Part shown: piece by piece, positions 45,873-57,804 of the stretch
How the letters are laid out: every line of letters starts with the position of its first letter
Numbering within the stretch: position 1 is the stretch's first letter
Source: Shewanella avicenniae
GTDB lineage: Bacteria > Pseudomonadota > Gammaproteobacteria > Enterobacterales > Shewanellaceae
NCBI RefSeq assembly: GCF_017354945.1
Contig: NZ_CP071503.1
Span: forward strand, 310,001 to 374,000
Direction: 5' to 3'
DNA length: 64,000 bases
The notes under the pieces: generated by a model
Told to the model about the DNA's origin: nothing
Databases searched by the model: none
What the model saw: only the letters and a program-made list of their open reading frames with translations
Position numbers and translations under genes: made by a program

Positions 45873-47729
45873 ATGGAATCTAGTCTCGAAAATTCACCTA
45901 CCTCAACGCTAATAGCCGATGTCTCTGCGACGGATGCTATGTTGCGCCAGGTGTTTGGTTATCGAGAATTCCGCCAAGGTCAGCAGCAGGTGATTGAACA
46001 ACTGCTGTGTGGCCAAGATTGCCTGATTATCATGCCCACTGGCGGTGGCAAGAGTTTGTGTTATCAACTTCCGGCGCTGCTGTTGCCTGGGCTGACGATT
46101 GTGGTCTCACCGCTCATCTCCTTGATGAAAGATCAGGTCGATGCACTCACGCAGATGGGCGTTAATGCTGCGTTTCTCAACTCATCGTTAACTCGTGAGC
46201 AGCAAACTCAGACGCTGCGTGGCATTCATCAAGGTGAGATTAAGCTGCTGTATATCGCCCCTGAGCGCTTGATGAGTCAGGATTTTCTTGAGCGATTACA
46301 TCATCTGCCGTTGTCGATGATTGCGGTGGATGAAGCACATTGTATTAGTCAGTGGGGTCATGATTTTCGCCCCGAATACGCTCAATTAGGGCGATTGAAA
46401 CAGCTGTTTCCGCATATCCCTATCGCGGCACTAACCGCAACCGCGGATGAAGCGACCCGGCTTGATATTTGTCAGCGTCTTAACATTCAACCCTTTACGT
46501 TACTTTCCAGTTTTGACCGCCCCAATATCCGTTACACTGTCGCGGAAAAGCTTAATGCGCCCAATCAGTTACGGCAGTTTGTAAAAACGCAGCAGGGCGC
46601 TGCAGGGATTGTTTACTGTGGCAGCCGCCGCCGCGTGGATGAGGTTGCGGAGCGATTGCGACTGCAGGGCATACATGCCGAAGCTTATCACGCTGGCATG
46701 AGTACCGACGAGCGAGCCAGTGTGCAGGACCGGTTTTTGAAAGAGCAGCTCGAGATCGTGGTTGCCACAGTGGCATTTGGTATGGGGATTAATAAATCCA
46801 ATGTCCGCTTTGTGGTGCATTACGACCTGCCGAAAAGTATTGAAGCGTATTACCAAGAAACGGGGCGAGCCGGTCGCGATGGCATGCCATCGGAAGCGTT
46901 AATGCTGTTTGACCCTGCAGATATTTCGCGGGTGCGTCATCTGATTGAGCAAAGTGAGCCTGGCCCTCAGCAGCAGGTTGAGTTGCATAAGCTCAATACC
47001 ATGGTGGCGTTTGCTGAAGCCCAAACCTGCCGCCGCCAAGTACTATTACACTACTTTGGTGAAGCCGCAGCGCCTTGTGGTAACTGTGATATCTGCCTTG
47101 ACCCGCCGAAACGTTACAACGGTACCGAAGATGCGCAGAAGGTATTGTCTTGTATCTACCGTTTGCAGCAAAAGTTTGGTTTGAATTACGTGATTGAAGT
47201 GCTGCGTGGTGGACGTTCAGCACCGCTCACTGAACGTGGCCACGATAAACTATCCACATGGGGCTTAGGCAAGGATAAAAGCGCCGAGTATTGGTTGAGT
47301 GTGACGCGGCAATTGATCCACCTTGGCTTGATCAACCAAGATATCTCACGCGGGTCTAGTTTACGGTTAACCGAACCGGCTCGCCCTGTGTTACGCGGTG
47401 AAGTGGCGTTGATGTTGGCAGAGCCACGGTTAACCTTATCGCATCTGACCCATAAGCCAATGGGGGCTAAATCGAGTCATCATCGTGCGCCGCTGAACTA
47501 TGATCGCCGACTATTCGCCCGTCTAAAAACCTTACGTCGCAGTATTGCCGAAGAGTACGATGTGCCGCCGTACCTTGTGTTCAACGATGCAACGCTGGCT
47601 GAAATGGCCGCTACTATGCCAACCACTGAAATTGAGATGTTAGCCGTGAGTGGCGTTGGCGAGCGTAAATGGGCGCGCTTTGGCCAGCGCTTTATTGATG
47701 AAATTGGTGACTATTTAACGGACGCTTGA
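45873..47729 (+). CDS. recQ: ATP-dependent DNA helicase RecQ
   Basis: 618 residues from the ATG at 45873; a GTG two codons earlier is possible. Walker A is MPTGGGKSLCYQ, then DEAHCISQWGHDFRPEY, helicase C with GRAGRDG, the zinc-binding CRRQ...CGNCDIC, the winged-helix RQC region, and a C-terminal HRDC domain (LRRSIAEEYDVPPYLVF). It unwinds DNA 3' to 5' in RecF-type repair. The 3' end overlaps the next gene's 3' end by 19 bp. Confidence 0.97.
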   Translation: MESSLENSPTSTLIADVSATDAMLRQVFGYREFRQGQQQVIEQLLCGQDCLIIMPTGGGKSLCYQLPALLLPGLTIVVSPLISLMKDQVDALTQMGVNAAFLNSSLTREQQTQTLRGIHQGEIKLLYIAPERLMSQDFLERLHHLPLSMIAVDEAHCISQWGHDFRPEYAQLGRLKQLFPHIPIAALTATADEATRLDICQRLNIQPFTLLSSFDRPNIRYTVAEKLNAPNQLRQFVKTQQGAAGIVYCGSRRRVDEVAERLRLQGIHAEAYHAGMSTDERASVQDRFLKEQLEIVVATVAFGMGINKSNVRFVVHYDLPKSIEAYYQETGRAGRDGMPSEALMLFDPADISRVRHLIEQSEPGPQQQVELHKLNTMVAFAEAQTCRRQVLLHYFGEAAAPCGNCDICLDPPKRYNGTEDAQKVLSCIYRLQQKFGLNYVIEVLRGGRSAPLTERGHDKLSTWGLGKDKSAEYWLSVTRQLIHLGLINQDISRGSSLRLTEPARPVLRGEVALMLAEPRLTLSHLTHKPMGAKSSHHRAPLNYDRRLFARLKTLRRSIAEEYDVPPYLVFNDATLAEMAATMPTTEIEMLAVSGVGERKWARFGQRFIDEIGDYLTDA

Positions 47730-49462
47730 GGTGTGCCACGCTCACGAGTACGCGAGAGCTGATTGACGCTCGCGCGTTTAATCAGTGATTGCAGATTGTC
47801 AGGTTGTTTCATCTCTGCCAGACCGATAAGCGCGGGTTGAACGCTAAACATGTGCAATACCGGCTCTAATTGACGTACGACTCGGCTTGCACCTTCTGCG
47901 GATGTGTGCGGCAACAACACCAATAACTCATCTACAGAATGGCGAATAATCTTGTCTTGTTCTCTGAGTCTATGGGTCGCTTCTTCAATCAATACAGGCA
48001 AATCTATCTGCTTAATATGATTGATGTTTACGATAAGCAAACTTAATGGATAGCCTGCTGTTTTCGCCGTTTCAATCATGGCTTCAACCCACTGATCACT
48101 GTCATCTGTCGTCGCTTTATTGTGTTTCGGATACCAATTCTTATAGCGGCTGATAATCCAGAAAATAGTTACCAGCAAAATTAACAGCAGTGCATAAACT
48201 ATGATGTAAGCCCGCTTGAGTTTCTGGGCACTGTCACTAGTGGTTGCTTTAATCTGCTGCTGCGCCAGCGACTGTTGCTGCTCTTGTAAACTCAACTTGG
48301 CCTTGTACTGCATGAATTGGGTGTTATTAAGCTCTTCTTGTGCAAGTTGTAAAGAGGTTATGGCCTGCTGCAGTGATTGATATGCATCGTCTAGCTTTCC
48401 TTGCTGATACAGAATTGTAGATTTGAGTTGCTCAGACGCGGCATCATCAAAAGGCTGTGCTAATGATCCAGATAAAGCGAGCGAAGCACTTAGGTACACC
48501 AGTGCCTCATCAAGCTTACCTTGTTTCATCTTTATTCTGGCGGCTAATCGACTAATCCCCATCTTTCCAGTGCTAATATCTAGCTTGTCGTAAATGTCTG
48601 CTGCTAGTTGGCAGTAGTAGTCTGCCTTTTGTTGATTATCTAACAGGAGGTAGATTGCTGCGATTTGGCCGTAAGAGGGCGCTCTTTCTACTTCAGATTG
48701 GACTAAATGTAGCGTGTCGATTGCTTTTTCTAATTGGTCTTGCCCGAGTTCGTAGTTTGCTTGGTCGATAGAAACACGAGATTGCATTAAATAAAGCACA
48801 TGCTTGATTTTGCCTTTCGCACTGGGATCATCTAGCGCCAAATTCAGGTAATAATCTGCTTGTTGATAATCCCCGGTTGCCTGTAACACCGACGCCATAT
48901 CGGCATATACATAAGACAATGGTGGTGTTAGCCAAGTTGGCTCTTGTTTGCTTACATCGTCATAAATGTCGAGTGCTAACCTGAGATCTTCGATTGCCGC
49001 CGCGAAGTTGCTTAACTCATTTTCGGTTTGGCCTCTAAGACGTAATACGGAAAACAATAACTGATAATCACTATGACGCTTAGCGTACAACGCAGTCGTG
49101 TCAAGGAGTGGCAATGCTTGTTTGAGGTGATCGAGGCTTTGATATGCTTCTGCTTCACAGAGGTCAAAATGTGGCACAGCAATATCTAACTTGGCTTGCT
49201 TAGCGGTGGCTTGGCCGTTATGGGCAATAGTTATGGCTGTTTGCTGCTCTCCTAGTTGAATCATCAACTGACATTTGAGCAGCTGTAGCCGTAATTGTGC
49301 TGATGTTGATTGAACGCCTTGTTGCTCCAATTGGGCGATTTTACTGGCGGCTTCGGTGGGGAATTGATAAATCTGCAGCGCAAGATTATCCATATCATCG
49401 GCATGAGCCACCACTGCCAAGCTGCAGAGAAACAGGCTCAGGATCCAACTGCGAAAGTCCAT
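47711..49462 (-). CDS. TPR membrane protein with degenerate GGDEF domain
   Basis: 583 residues. A signal peptide (MDFRSWILSLFLCSLAVVAHA) is followed by periplasmic TPR-like helices (about 40-380), a Gln-rich coiled coil (about 370-405) and one membrane helix (about 412-435). A cytoplasmic region of about 130 residues has the outline of a diguanylate cyclase. Where GGDEF should stand (about residue 508) the sequence is HSVDELLVLLP, so catalysis is unlikely. It may be a sensor that binds a nucleotide or partner (inference). Monocistronic. The 3' end overlaps recQ. Confidence 0.8.
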   Translation of the reverse strand: MDFRSWILSLFLCSLAVVAHADDMDNLALQIYQFPTEAASKIAQLEQQGVQSTSAQLRLQLLKCQLMIQLGEQQTAITIAHNGQATAKQAKLDIAVPHFDLCEAEAYQSLDHLKQALPLLDTTALYAKRHSDYQLLFSVLRLRGQTENELSNFAAAIEDLRLALDIYDDVSKQEPTWLTPPLSYVYADMASVLQATGDYQQADYYLNLALDDPSAKGKIKHVLYLMQSRVSIDQANYELGQDQLEKAIDTLHLVQSEVERAPSYGQIAAIYLLLDNQQKADYYCQLAADIYDKLDISTGKMGISRLAARIKMKQGKLDEALVYLSASLALSGSLAQPFDDAASEQLKSTILYQQGKLDDAYQSLQQAITSLQLAQEELNNTQFMQYKAKLSLQEQQQSLAQQQIKATTSDSAQKLKRAYIIVYALLLILLVTIFWIISRYKNWYPKHNKATTDDSDQWVEAMIETAKTAGYPLSLLIVNINHIKQIDLPVLIEEATHRLREQDKIIRHSVDELLVLLPHTSAEGASRVVRQLEPVLHMFSVQPALIGLAEMKQPDNLQSLIKRASVNQLSRTRERGTPQASVK

Positions 49463-49673
49463 TTAATCTCCGTAGGGCATGAGTATCATGACGAAACAAC
49501 CGTCAGATTATATCGTTTTTTTCTGCAAAAGTTGTTGGTTAAACATTGACGAATGCGGCATTTATTACAATTGATTGATATGCAATATAATCAGTAATTC
49601 GCAAAGTTTTATTGTCTTGGGTCGGTAATGTGCAACAAAAATGGAAGATTTGACGATTTATAGCAAATTGATG

Positions 49674-49702
49674 TTGACAGTGACGATTATCACGGTTATT
49701 TA
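49674..49702 (+). promoter_or_regulatory. Candidate leu promoter
   Basis: TTGACA at 49674-49679 and a weak TATTTA at 49697, 17 bp apart and about 70 bp before the leader peptide. The rest of 49463-49770 shows no gene. Confidence 0.5.
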
Positions 49703-49770
49703 TTGAACCACTTTGATTTCGGTGATCCACGGTCACCGCGAAAATCCTGTAAGAATATTGGCTGATTGGC

Positions 49771-49836
49771 ATGCAAACTAACGTAACTCTTTCTCTCCTC
49801 CTCCTTACTCTCGCAGGTGCTGCGCGGAGGAGTTAA
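49771..49836 (+). CDS. leuL: leu operon leader peptide
   Basis: A 21-codon open frame (MQTNVTLSLLLLTLAGAARRS). It has six leucines, five of them within codons 7-12, four of these in a row. It ends 30 bp before a strong terminator that precedes leuA. Ribosome stalling at the leucine codons when leucine is short would let transcription pass the hairpin, the classic attenuation layout. Confidence 0.88.
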   Translation: MQTNVTLSLLLLTLAGAARRS

Positions 49837-49865
49837 GGCTGTTTGCCAGACAGCAAGTACAACTC

Positions 49866-49897
49866 AAAACCCCGCGCCCAAAATCGCGGGGTTTTTT
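49866..49897 (+). terminator. leu attenuator
   Basis: Arms CCCCGCG / CGCGGGG with flanking A and T runs form a strong terminator between the leader peptide and leuA. Its G+C-rich stem and six-T tail fit transcription attenuation. Confidence 0.88.
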
Positions 49898-49946
49898 GTT
49901 ACCGAAATATTAATAAAGTGAAAGTGGACCCCTACGGAGAATCCAG

Positions 49947-52605
<2,659 letters not shown>

Positions 52606-52606
<1 letters not shown>

Positions 52607-54015
52607 TGGGCAAGACCTTATATGAAAAGGTGTGGGACGCCCACATCGTGGCCGAGCCAGCGGGCGAAGCACCAATTATCTATGTCGATCGTCACTTAGT
52701 GCATGAAGTGACTTCGCCACAAGCATTTAGTGGTTTGAAGATGGCGGGACGTAAACTGCGTGCGCCAGAAAAAACCTTCGCCACCATGGATCACAACACC
52801 TCCACCAAGAGTGCCAGCTTAGATGCGCTAAGCCCGATGGCGCGCACGCAGGTGGAAACCTTACAGCAAAACTGCCAAGACTTTGGTGTGCGCTTGTACG
52901 ATATTCACCATCCTAATCAAGGGATTGTGCACGTGATGGGCCCCGAGCTCGGCATCACGCTGCCGGGCACTGTGATTGTCTGTGGTGACTCGCACACTGC
53001 CACCCACGGTGCGTTCGGCGCGCTGGCATTTGGTATCGGTACCTCAGAAGTTGAGCACGTACTGGCAACCCAAACCTTGCGTCAACTGAAAGCCAAAACT
53101 ATGAAGATTGAAGTGCGCGGCAGCGTACAAGACGGCATTACTGCCAAAGACATCGTGCTGGCGATTATCGGTAAAATCGGCATGGATGGCGGTACTGGCT
53201 ATGTGGTGGAATTCTGCGGTGAAGCGATTCGCAACCTGTCGATGGAAGGTCGCATGACCTTGTGCAACATGGCCATCGAAATGGGTGCTAAAGCCGGGAT
53301 GGTCGCGCCAGATGCCACCACCTTTGAATACCTAAAAGGCCGTACTTTTGCGCCGAAAGCCAGCGATTGGGAGCAAGCGGTAGCCGATTGGTCAGCGCTG
53401 AAAACTGATGATGATGCGGTGTTTGATGCCACTGTGACGTTGGAAGCGAAAGATATTGCACCACAACTGACTTGGGGCACCAACCCCGGCCAAGTAGTGG
53501 CGATTGATAAGCCGGTGCCGAATCCTGCCGATGAAACCGATCCGGTGACCAAAGGCAGTATGGAAAAAGCGCTGCAATATATCGGCTTAGAGCCAGGCGT
53601 GCTGATGACCGATGTGGCCATCAACAAGGTGTTTATCGGCTCATGCACTAACTCGCGCATTGAAGATCTGCGCAGTGCTGCGGCGCAGATTCAAGGCCGC
53701 AAAGTGGCTTCGACTGTAAGCGCAATTGTGGTGCCGGGTTCTGGCCAAGTAAAAGCTCAAGCAGAAGCGGAAGGTTTGGATAAGCTGTTCACAGAAGCCG
53801 GTTTTGAATGGCGTTTGCCGGGCTGCTCTATGTGTTTGGCAATGAACGATGACCGTTTGGAACCGGGCGATCGCTGCGCATCGACCAGCAACCGTAACTT
53901 CGAAGGTCGCCAAGGCCGCGGTAGCCGCACCCATTTGGTCAGCCCAGCAATGGCGGCCGCTGCGGCAATTGCTGGTCACTTCGTTGACATTCGTCAGCCA
54001 GCAGAGGAGAAGTAA
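52606..54015 (+). CDS. leuC: 3-isopropylmalate dehydratase large subunit
   Basis: 469 residues. Three iron-sulfur ligand cysteines are visible in GSCTNSR and in [10 protein letters not shown]. The aconitase-type [23 protein letters not shown] is intact. With LeuD it isomerises isopropylmalate. It starts on the last base of leuB. Confidence 0.97.
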
Positions 54016-54016
54016 C

Positions 54017-54622
54017 ATGCAGGCATTTACTGTACATCAAGGGCTTGCTGTGCCGCTGGACAACGCTAACGTCGACACCGACCAGATCATTCCGAAGCAG
54101 TTTTTGTCCAAAGTGACCAAAGATGGCTTTGGCGTGCATCTGTTTCACGACTGGCGCTATCTCGATGATGCGGGTGAGCAAGCCAACCCCGCATTCGTGA
54201 TGAACCAACCACGCTACCAAGGCGCGACCATTTTGCTGGCGCGGGAAAACTTTGGTTGTGGCTCGAGCCGTGAACACGCGCCGTGGGCACTGGCCGATTA
54301 CGGCCTACGCACAATCATCGCCCCAAGCTTTGCTGACATCTTTTATGGCAACTCGATCAACAACGGCCTGCTGCCAGTGAAGTTGCCAGCAGATCAGGTT
54401 GAGCAGTTGTTTGTGGAAGTGAGTGCCAGCGAAGGCGCGCAGATAACCGTGGATTTGGAACAGTGCAAAGTGGTATCACCATCGGGCGCTGAGTTTCCGT
54501 TCACACTGGCAGAATCCGCCCGTCATAAACTGCTGAACGGTTTAGACGCGATTGGTCTGACCTTGGCACATGATGCTGAAATCAGCCAGTACGAGCAGAC
54601 TATTCCAGCGTGGCGTGGCTAA
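54017..54622 (+). CDS. leuD: 3-isopropylmalate dehydratase small subunit
   Basis: 201 residues from the ATG at 54017, just after GAGGAGAAG and 1 bp past leuC. Swivel-domain motifs [11 protein letters not shown] and [15 protein letters not shown] are present. Last gene of the leu operon, followed by a terminator. Confidence 0.97.
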   Translation: MQAFTVHQGLAVPLDNANVDTDQIIPKQFLSKVTKDGFGVHLFHDWRYLDDAGEQANPAFVMNQPRYQGATILLARENFGCGSSREHAPWALADYGLRTIIAPSFADIFYGNSINNGLLPVKLPADQVEQLFVEVSASEGAQITVDLEQCKVVSPSGAEFPFTLAESARHKLLNGLDAIGLTLAHDAEISQYEQTIPAWRG

Positions 54623-54648
54623 GCGCCGTCGATAATGATTTGCTGAGA

Positions 54649-54677
54649 TAGGGGCGCTGCGGCGCCTCTATTTTTTT
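54649..54677 (+). terminator. Terminator of the leu operon
   Basis: Arms TAGGGGCGC / GCGCCTCTA (one G-T pair) with a TGCG loop and seven T. Confidence 0.88.
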
Positions 54678-55162
54678 GACCGTTTGGCGAGTGAAGCTGT
54701 TAATTCGCTATTCGCTAAATGCTGGTTATATGCCTTGCTAAATGCAGCTCATTTTTACTCATCTTTATTATCTACACTCATTTTTTGCTTAGCTTATGTG
54801 CGCCGGTGTTGAACCTATTTGCGGCAGTATTGTGAGCTATTCTCGCCCCCAACCCGCATTGCAAAGATGCAGTTTAGGCGAACATATGTTCGCTATAGCT
54901 AAATTTTTAACTCTATGAATCGCTTAGTAATTTAAGTTTTTACTCTAATTGGTGGGTTGCGTTAGCCCGAGTTCTGTCTCACGAATGTAACCTGTTTTGT
55001 ATCAGCTTGTGAGAAAATAAATCCATATTTTCAATGTGTTATCTATCTTTGTTATTTAGAGTTTTTACTTGCAAAGATATGTAGCAAAAGTAAACTCGCT
55101 TGCCAGAAAAAGAAAAACATCACGTCGTACATCGTTTTTAAACTCACAATTAGAGAACAACA
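54678..55162. other. Long A+T-rich intergenic region before fadL
   Basis: 485 bp without a credible gene in either direction. It must contain the fadL promoter. I could not recognise a FadR or PsrA-type operator by eye. Confidence 0.5.
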
Positions 55163-56515
55163 ATGACTCAGAAATTCAAACTGACACTGTTATCTGCAGC
55201 GCTATTGGGGATGGGCGTGCAGTTACCGGTACAAGCTGCTGGTTTCCAATTGGCTGAATCATCAGCCACCGGTCTTGGTCGTGCCTTTGCAGGCGAAGCT
55301 GCGAGTGCTGAAAATCCATCAGTGCAAGCGCGTAACCCGGCCATGTTGAGCTACTTGAAGGGACGCCAAGTCTCCGTCGGCGCGGTGTATGTGATGCCAG
55401 AGGTGGACACTCCCGGAACACTTTCGATCAATTCACCGCTGCTGCCACAGACGATCGTAGTCGATGGCAGCGTTGATGATGTGGCCAACAATGCCGCAGT
55501 ACCTAATTTCTATTACTCCAGCCAACTTAACGACCGCTGGACCTGGGGTTTGGCGCTTAACTCAAACTACGGTTTAGAGACCGAACTGCCCGCCAGTCAT
55601 GCATCTGCTATTTTTGGCAACAAGACATCGGTAACGACCGTTGAGCTCAATACCAACATCGCCTACAAAATTGATCGCCACGTCACAGTGGGCGGCGGCA
55701 TGCGTTTTGTTTACGGCGAAGGTGAGATTGGCGCAACCACACCGGCATGGCTGGACAACGTTAAAGCTATTCCAACGGTACCCGCCGCCATTGCTGCGCA
55801 ACTGCCGGCCGCAGGCACAGAGCTGAAGCACCTCGAAGGGGATGATTTTGGTATTGGCTGGCGTGCAGGCGCGAGCTGGCAAATCGATGCGAAAAACCGT
55901 ATTGGTTTGGCCTATAGCAGTTCAGTGAAACTGGACTTAGACGGTAAGGCGCGTGGCGTGATGTACACCGGTGGTTCAGCAACCGTACGAGGTTATATTC
56001 CGTTGGAGTTGCCAGCCTTTGCTGAATTGGCCTCTTACCATCAACTGACCGATGATTTTGCGCTGCAAGCCAGCATCAACTGGACTGATTGGAGCGCATT
56101 TGACGAACTGACGGTGTACTTCCCACATGAAGAGAAACCCTTGTCAGGTGTTGATGCTGACTTAGTCAAAGAAGAACACTTCAAGGATAACTGGCGTTAT
56201 TCCGTCGGTGGCACTTATCAAGCCAGCAAAGCGCTGACGCTACGTGCTGGGGTTGCGTTGGATAAAACCGCCGTGGCTGATGAAAACCGCACCATCACCA
56301 TTCCTGACAGTGACCGCTTGTGGTTCAGCTTGGGTGCTGGTTACGCGCTTAGCGATGCGATGACCTTAGATTTAGGCGTTACCTACATCAAGGCGCATGG
56401 CGATTCGCCAATCGATGAAACCCAATCATTACTGAATCTGGCGCAAGTGACTTACCAAGGCGAATCAGTTGGCCATGTGTGGTTAGCAGGATTGCAGTTC
56501 ACTTACAAGATGTAA
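55163..56515 (+). CDS. fadL: FadL-type outer-membrane long-chain fatty acid channel
   Basis: 450 residues with a signal peptide ending PVQAAG. The mature start GFQLAESSATGLGRAFAGEAA and the NPA plug motif (ARNPAMLS) are typical of FadL. The rest is amphipathic beta-strand sequence, ending in a C-terminal aromatic-rich strand (VWLAGLQFTYKM). It imports fatty acids across the outer membrane, which the acyl-CoA ligase at the window's left end could activate (not an operon link). Confidence 0.93.
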   Translation: MTQKFKLTLLSAALLGMGVQLPVQAAGFQLAESSATGLGRAFAGEAASAENPSVQARNPAMLSYLKGRQVSVGAVYVMPEVDTPGTLSINSPLLPQTIVVDGSVDDVANNAAVPNFYYSSQLNDRWTWGLALNSNYGLETELPASHASAIFGNKTSVTTVELNTNIAYKIDRHVTVGGGMRFVYGEGEIGATTPAWLDNVKAIPTVPAAIAAQLPAAGTELKHLEGDDFGIGWRAGASWQIDAKNRIGLAYSSSVKLDLDGKARGVMYTGGSATVRGYIPLELPAFAELASYHQLTDDFALQASINWTDWSAFDELTVYFPHEEKPLSGVDADLVKEEHFKDNWRYSVGGTYQASKALTLRAGVALDKTAVADENRTITIPDSDRLWFSLGAGYALSDAMTLDLGVTYIKAHGDSPIDETQSLLNLAQVTYQGESVGHVWLAGLQFTYKM

Positions 56516-56537
56516 TGCTGATTGAGTTGATAACGAC

Positions 56538-56564
56538 AGAAGCCTCGCAATGCGGGGCTTCTTT
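56538..56564 (+). terminator. Terminator after fadL
   Basis: Arms AGAAGCCTCGC and GCGGGGCTTCT with one G-T pair and a short T run. Confidence 0.82.
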
Positions 56565-56605
56565 GTGTTGGTGGCATAGCGTAACGGTTAGCTGAGGCCA
56601 GAGGA

Positions 56606-56896
56606 TCAGACCGTGACATCCACAATCGCGCCTGCCGCTACCGAATCATGTTGCTGCTCATCGGTGTCTGGTTGACGCCGATCTGTTTGACGACGTTCGC
56701 GGGCAAACGCTTGCTGCTGTTTGCGACGATCAATACGATGACGCCGATCTTGCACCTGTGGGGTAATTGCTTTCTGTTCGTCCTGATGCTCCGGCGCCGC
56801 TTCAGCCGTTTCGCTGACCTGTTTAACCCCTTTGTCATTTCGATAGCGATTTGGCGGCGGTAATGCTTGCATCGCATAAATGGTTTCTAATCCCAT
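56606..56896 (-). CDS. Small charged hypothetical protein
   Basis: 96 residues, rich in Gln, Arg, Asp and Glu, probably disordered. It has the repeated wording DRRHRIDRR and RRQTDRRQPD. AAGGGACG stands before the ATG, and the frame is not a shadow of another gene. I know no function. It is transcribed towards fadL and divergent from the dcw cluster. Confidence 0.6.
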   Translation of the reverse strand: MGLETIYAMQALPPPNRYRNDKGVKQVSETAEAAPEHQDEQKAITPQVQDRRHRIDRRKQQQAFARERRQTDRRQPDTDEQQHDSVAAGAIVDVTV

Positions 56897-57138
56897 AGTT
56901 CGTCCCTTAATCTGTGCCGTTACACCCGCTTGTTATTATGTTAGACCCTGTTACTTACTCTTTAACGGCAAAAATTGTACAAACTTTAATCATGTTGGCA
57001 CTTGTGTGTGCACGGCGACTCACCGGAAATGCGCCAAAATTTGCCAATATGGGGCAGCGAATACCACTTTGACGCGAATGCCGCACACTTGTCTGCTTAT
57101 CCCTAAGCCTTATGGGGCTGATATATAGTGACAAATTT

Positions 57139-57152
57139 CCACAAATCTCCAC
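57139..57152 (-). promoter_or_regulatory. Inverted pair of GTGG boxes, possible second MraZ site
   Basis: On the minus strand two GTGG words lie exactly 10 bp apart within GTGGAGATTTGTGG, the same phase and A+T-rich filler as the set in front of mraZ but pointing the other way. The function is inferred from similarity only. Confidence 0.45.
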
Positions 57153-57229
57153 TTTTTTGACGTTGGTCTACTTTCCTGTAACACGCCGCTAACCCGCTTG
57201 GCGTCTGGATTTAAACGAGATCCGATCGC

Positions 57230-57259
57230 TTGACAAGCTTTATTGACTGTCCCTACACT
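57230..57259 (+). promoter_or_regulatory. dcw cluster promoter (mraZ)
   Basis: TTGACA at 57230-57235 is a perfect -35 box. TACACT at 57254-57259 is a plausible -10 box, 18 bp downstream. It sits about 60 bp before the mraZ start. Confidence 0.72.
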
Positions 57260-57267
57260 TAGCATTC

Positions 57268-57291
57268 GTGGGAATTTGTGGATCAATGTGG
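57268..57291 (+). promoter_or_regulatory. Three phased GTGG boxes, MraZ operator
   Basis: GTGG occurs at 57268, 57278 and 57288, exactly 10 bp apart, just downstream of the predicted transcription start. E. coli MraZ binds TGGG-type direct repeats with 10-bp phase at the same place and represses the cluster, so autoregulation is likely here. Confidence 0.72.
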
Positions 57292-57318
57292 ATCTACTGT
57301 CAAAGATAGGAGAACCGG

Positions 57319-57777
57319 ATGTTTTCCGGAGCCAGTGCCCTCAACTTGGATGCCAAAGGCCGGATCGCTATGCCAATGCGATACCGCGATCTGTTGCGCG
57401 CCGATAGTGACGGCAAGCTGGTGGTGACAGTGGATATTCAGGCGAAATGCCTGCTGATCTATCCCATTCATGAGTGGCTGGTGATTGCGGCAAAATTGCA
57501 AAAGCTGTCTGATATGCAGCCCCATGAGCGTGCGTTAAAACGGTTGATGTTGGGTTATGCACAAGAGTGCGAGCTAGACAGTAATGGTCGTATTTTGCTG
57601 ACGCCGCCGCTACGTAAGTATGCAGAATTAGATAAAAAGCTGATGTTAGTCGGTCAGCTGAATAAGTTTGAATTGTGGGATGAGCAACTGTGGCAACAAC
57701 AGCTGGATGCCAGCTTAGCGCTTATCCAAGAAGAAGGCATTACAGCCAGCGAACGTCTGGCTGATTTTTCGCTTTAA
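57319..57777 (+). CDS. mraZ: Transcriptional regulator MraZ
   Basis: 152 residues with AGGAG before the ATG. Two MraZ/SpoVT-AbrB half-domains: ALNLDAKGRIAMPMRYRD near the start and CELDSNGRILLTPPLRKYA in the second half, each with the DxxGR signature. It forms a ring that binds the repeats upstream. First gene of the dcw run. Confidence 0.96.
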   Translation: MFSGASALNLDAKGRIAMPMRYRDLLRADSDGKLVVTVDIQAKCLLIYPIHEWLVIAAKLQKLSDMQPHERALKRLMLGYAQECELDSNGRILLTPPLRKYAELDKKLMLVGQLNKFELWDEQLWQQQLDASLALIQEEGITASERLADFSL

Positions 57778-57804
57778 AAGACACTAAGTTAAAAGAAGAG
57801 ACAC

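Noticed and set aside
53199..53660. 153-codon antisense frame in leuC
   Set aside because: Shadow of leuC, low-complexity Ser/Ala-rich translation.
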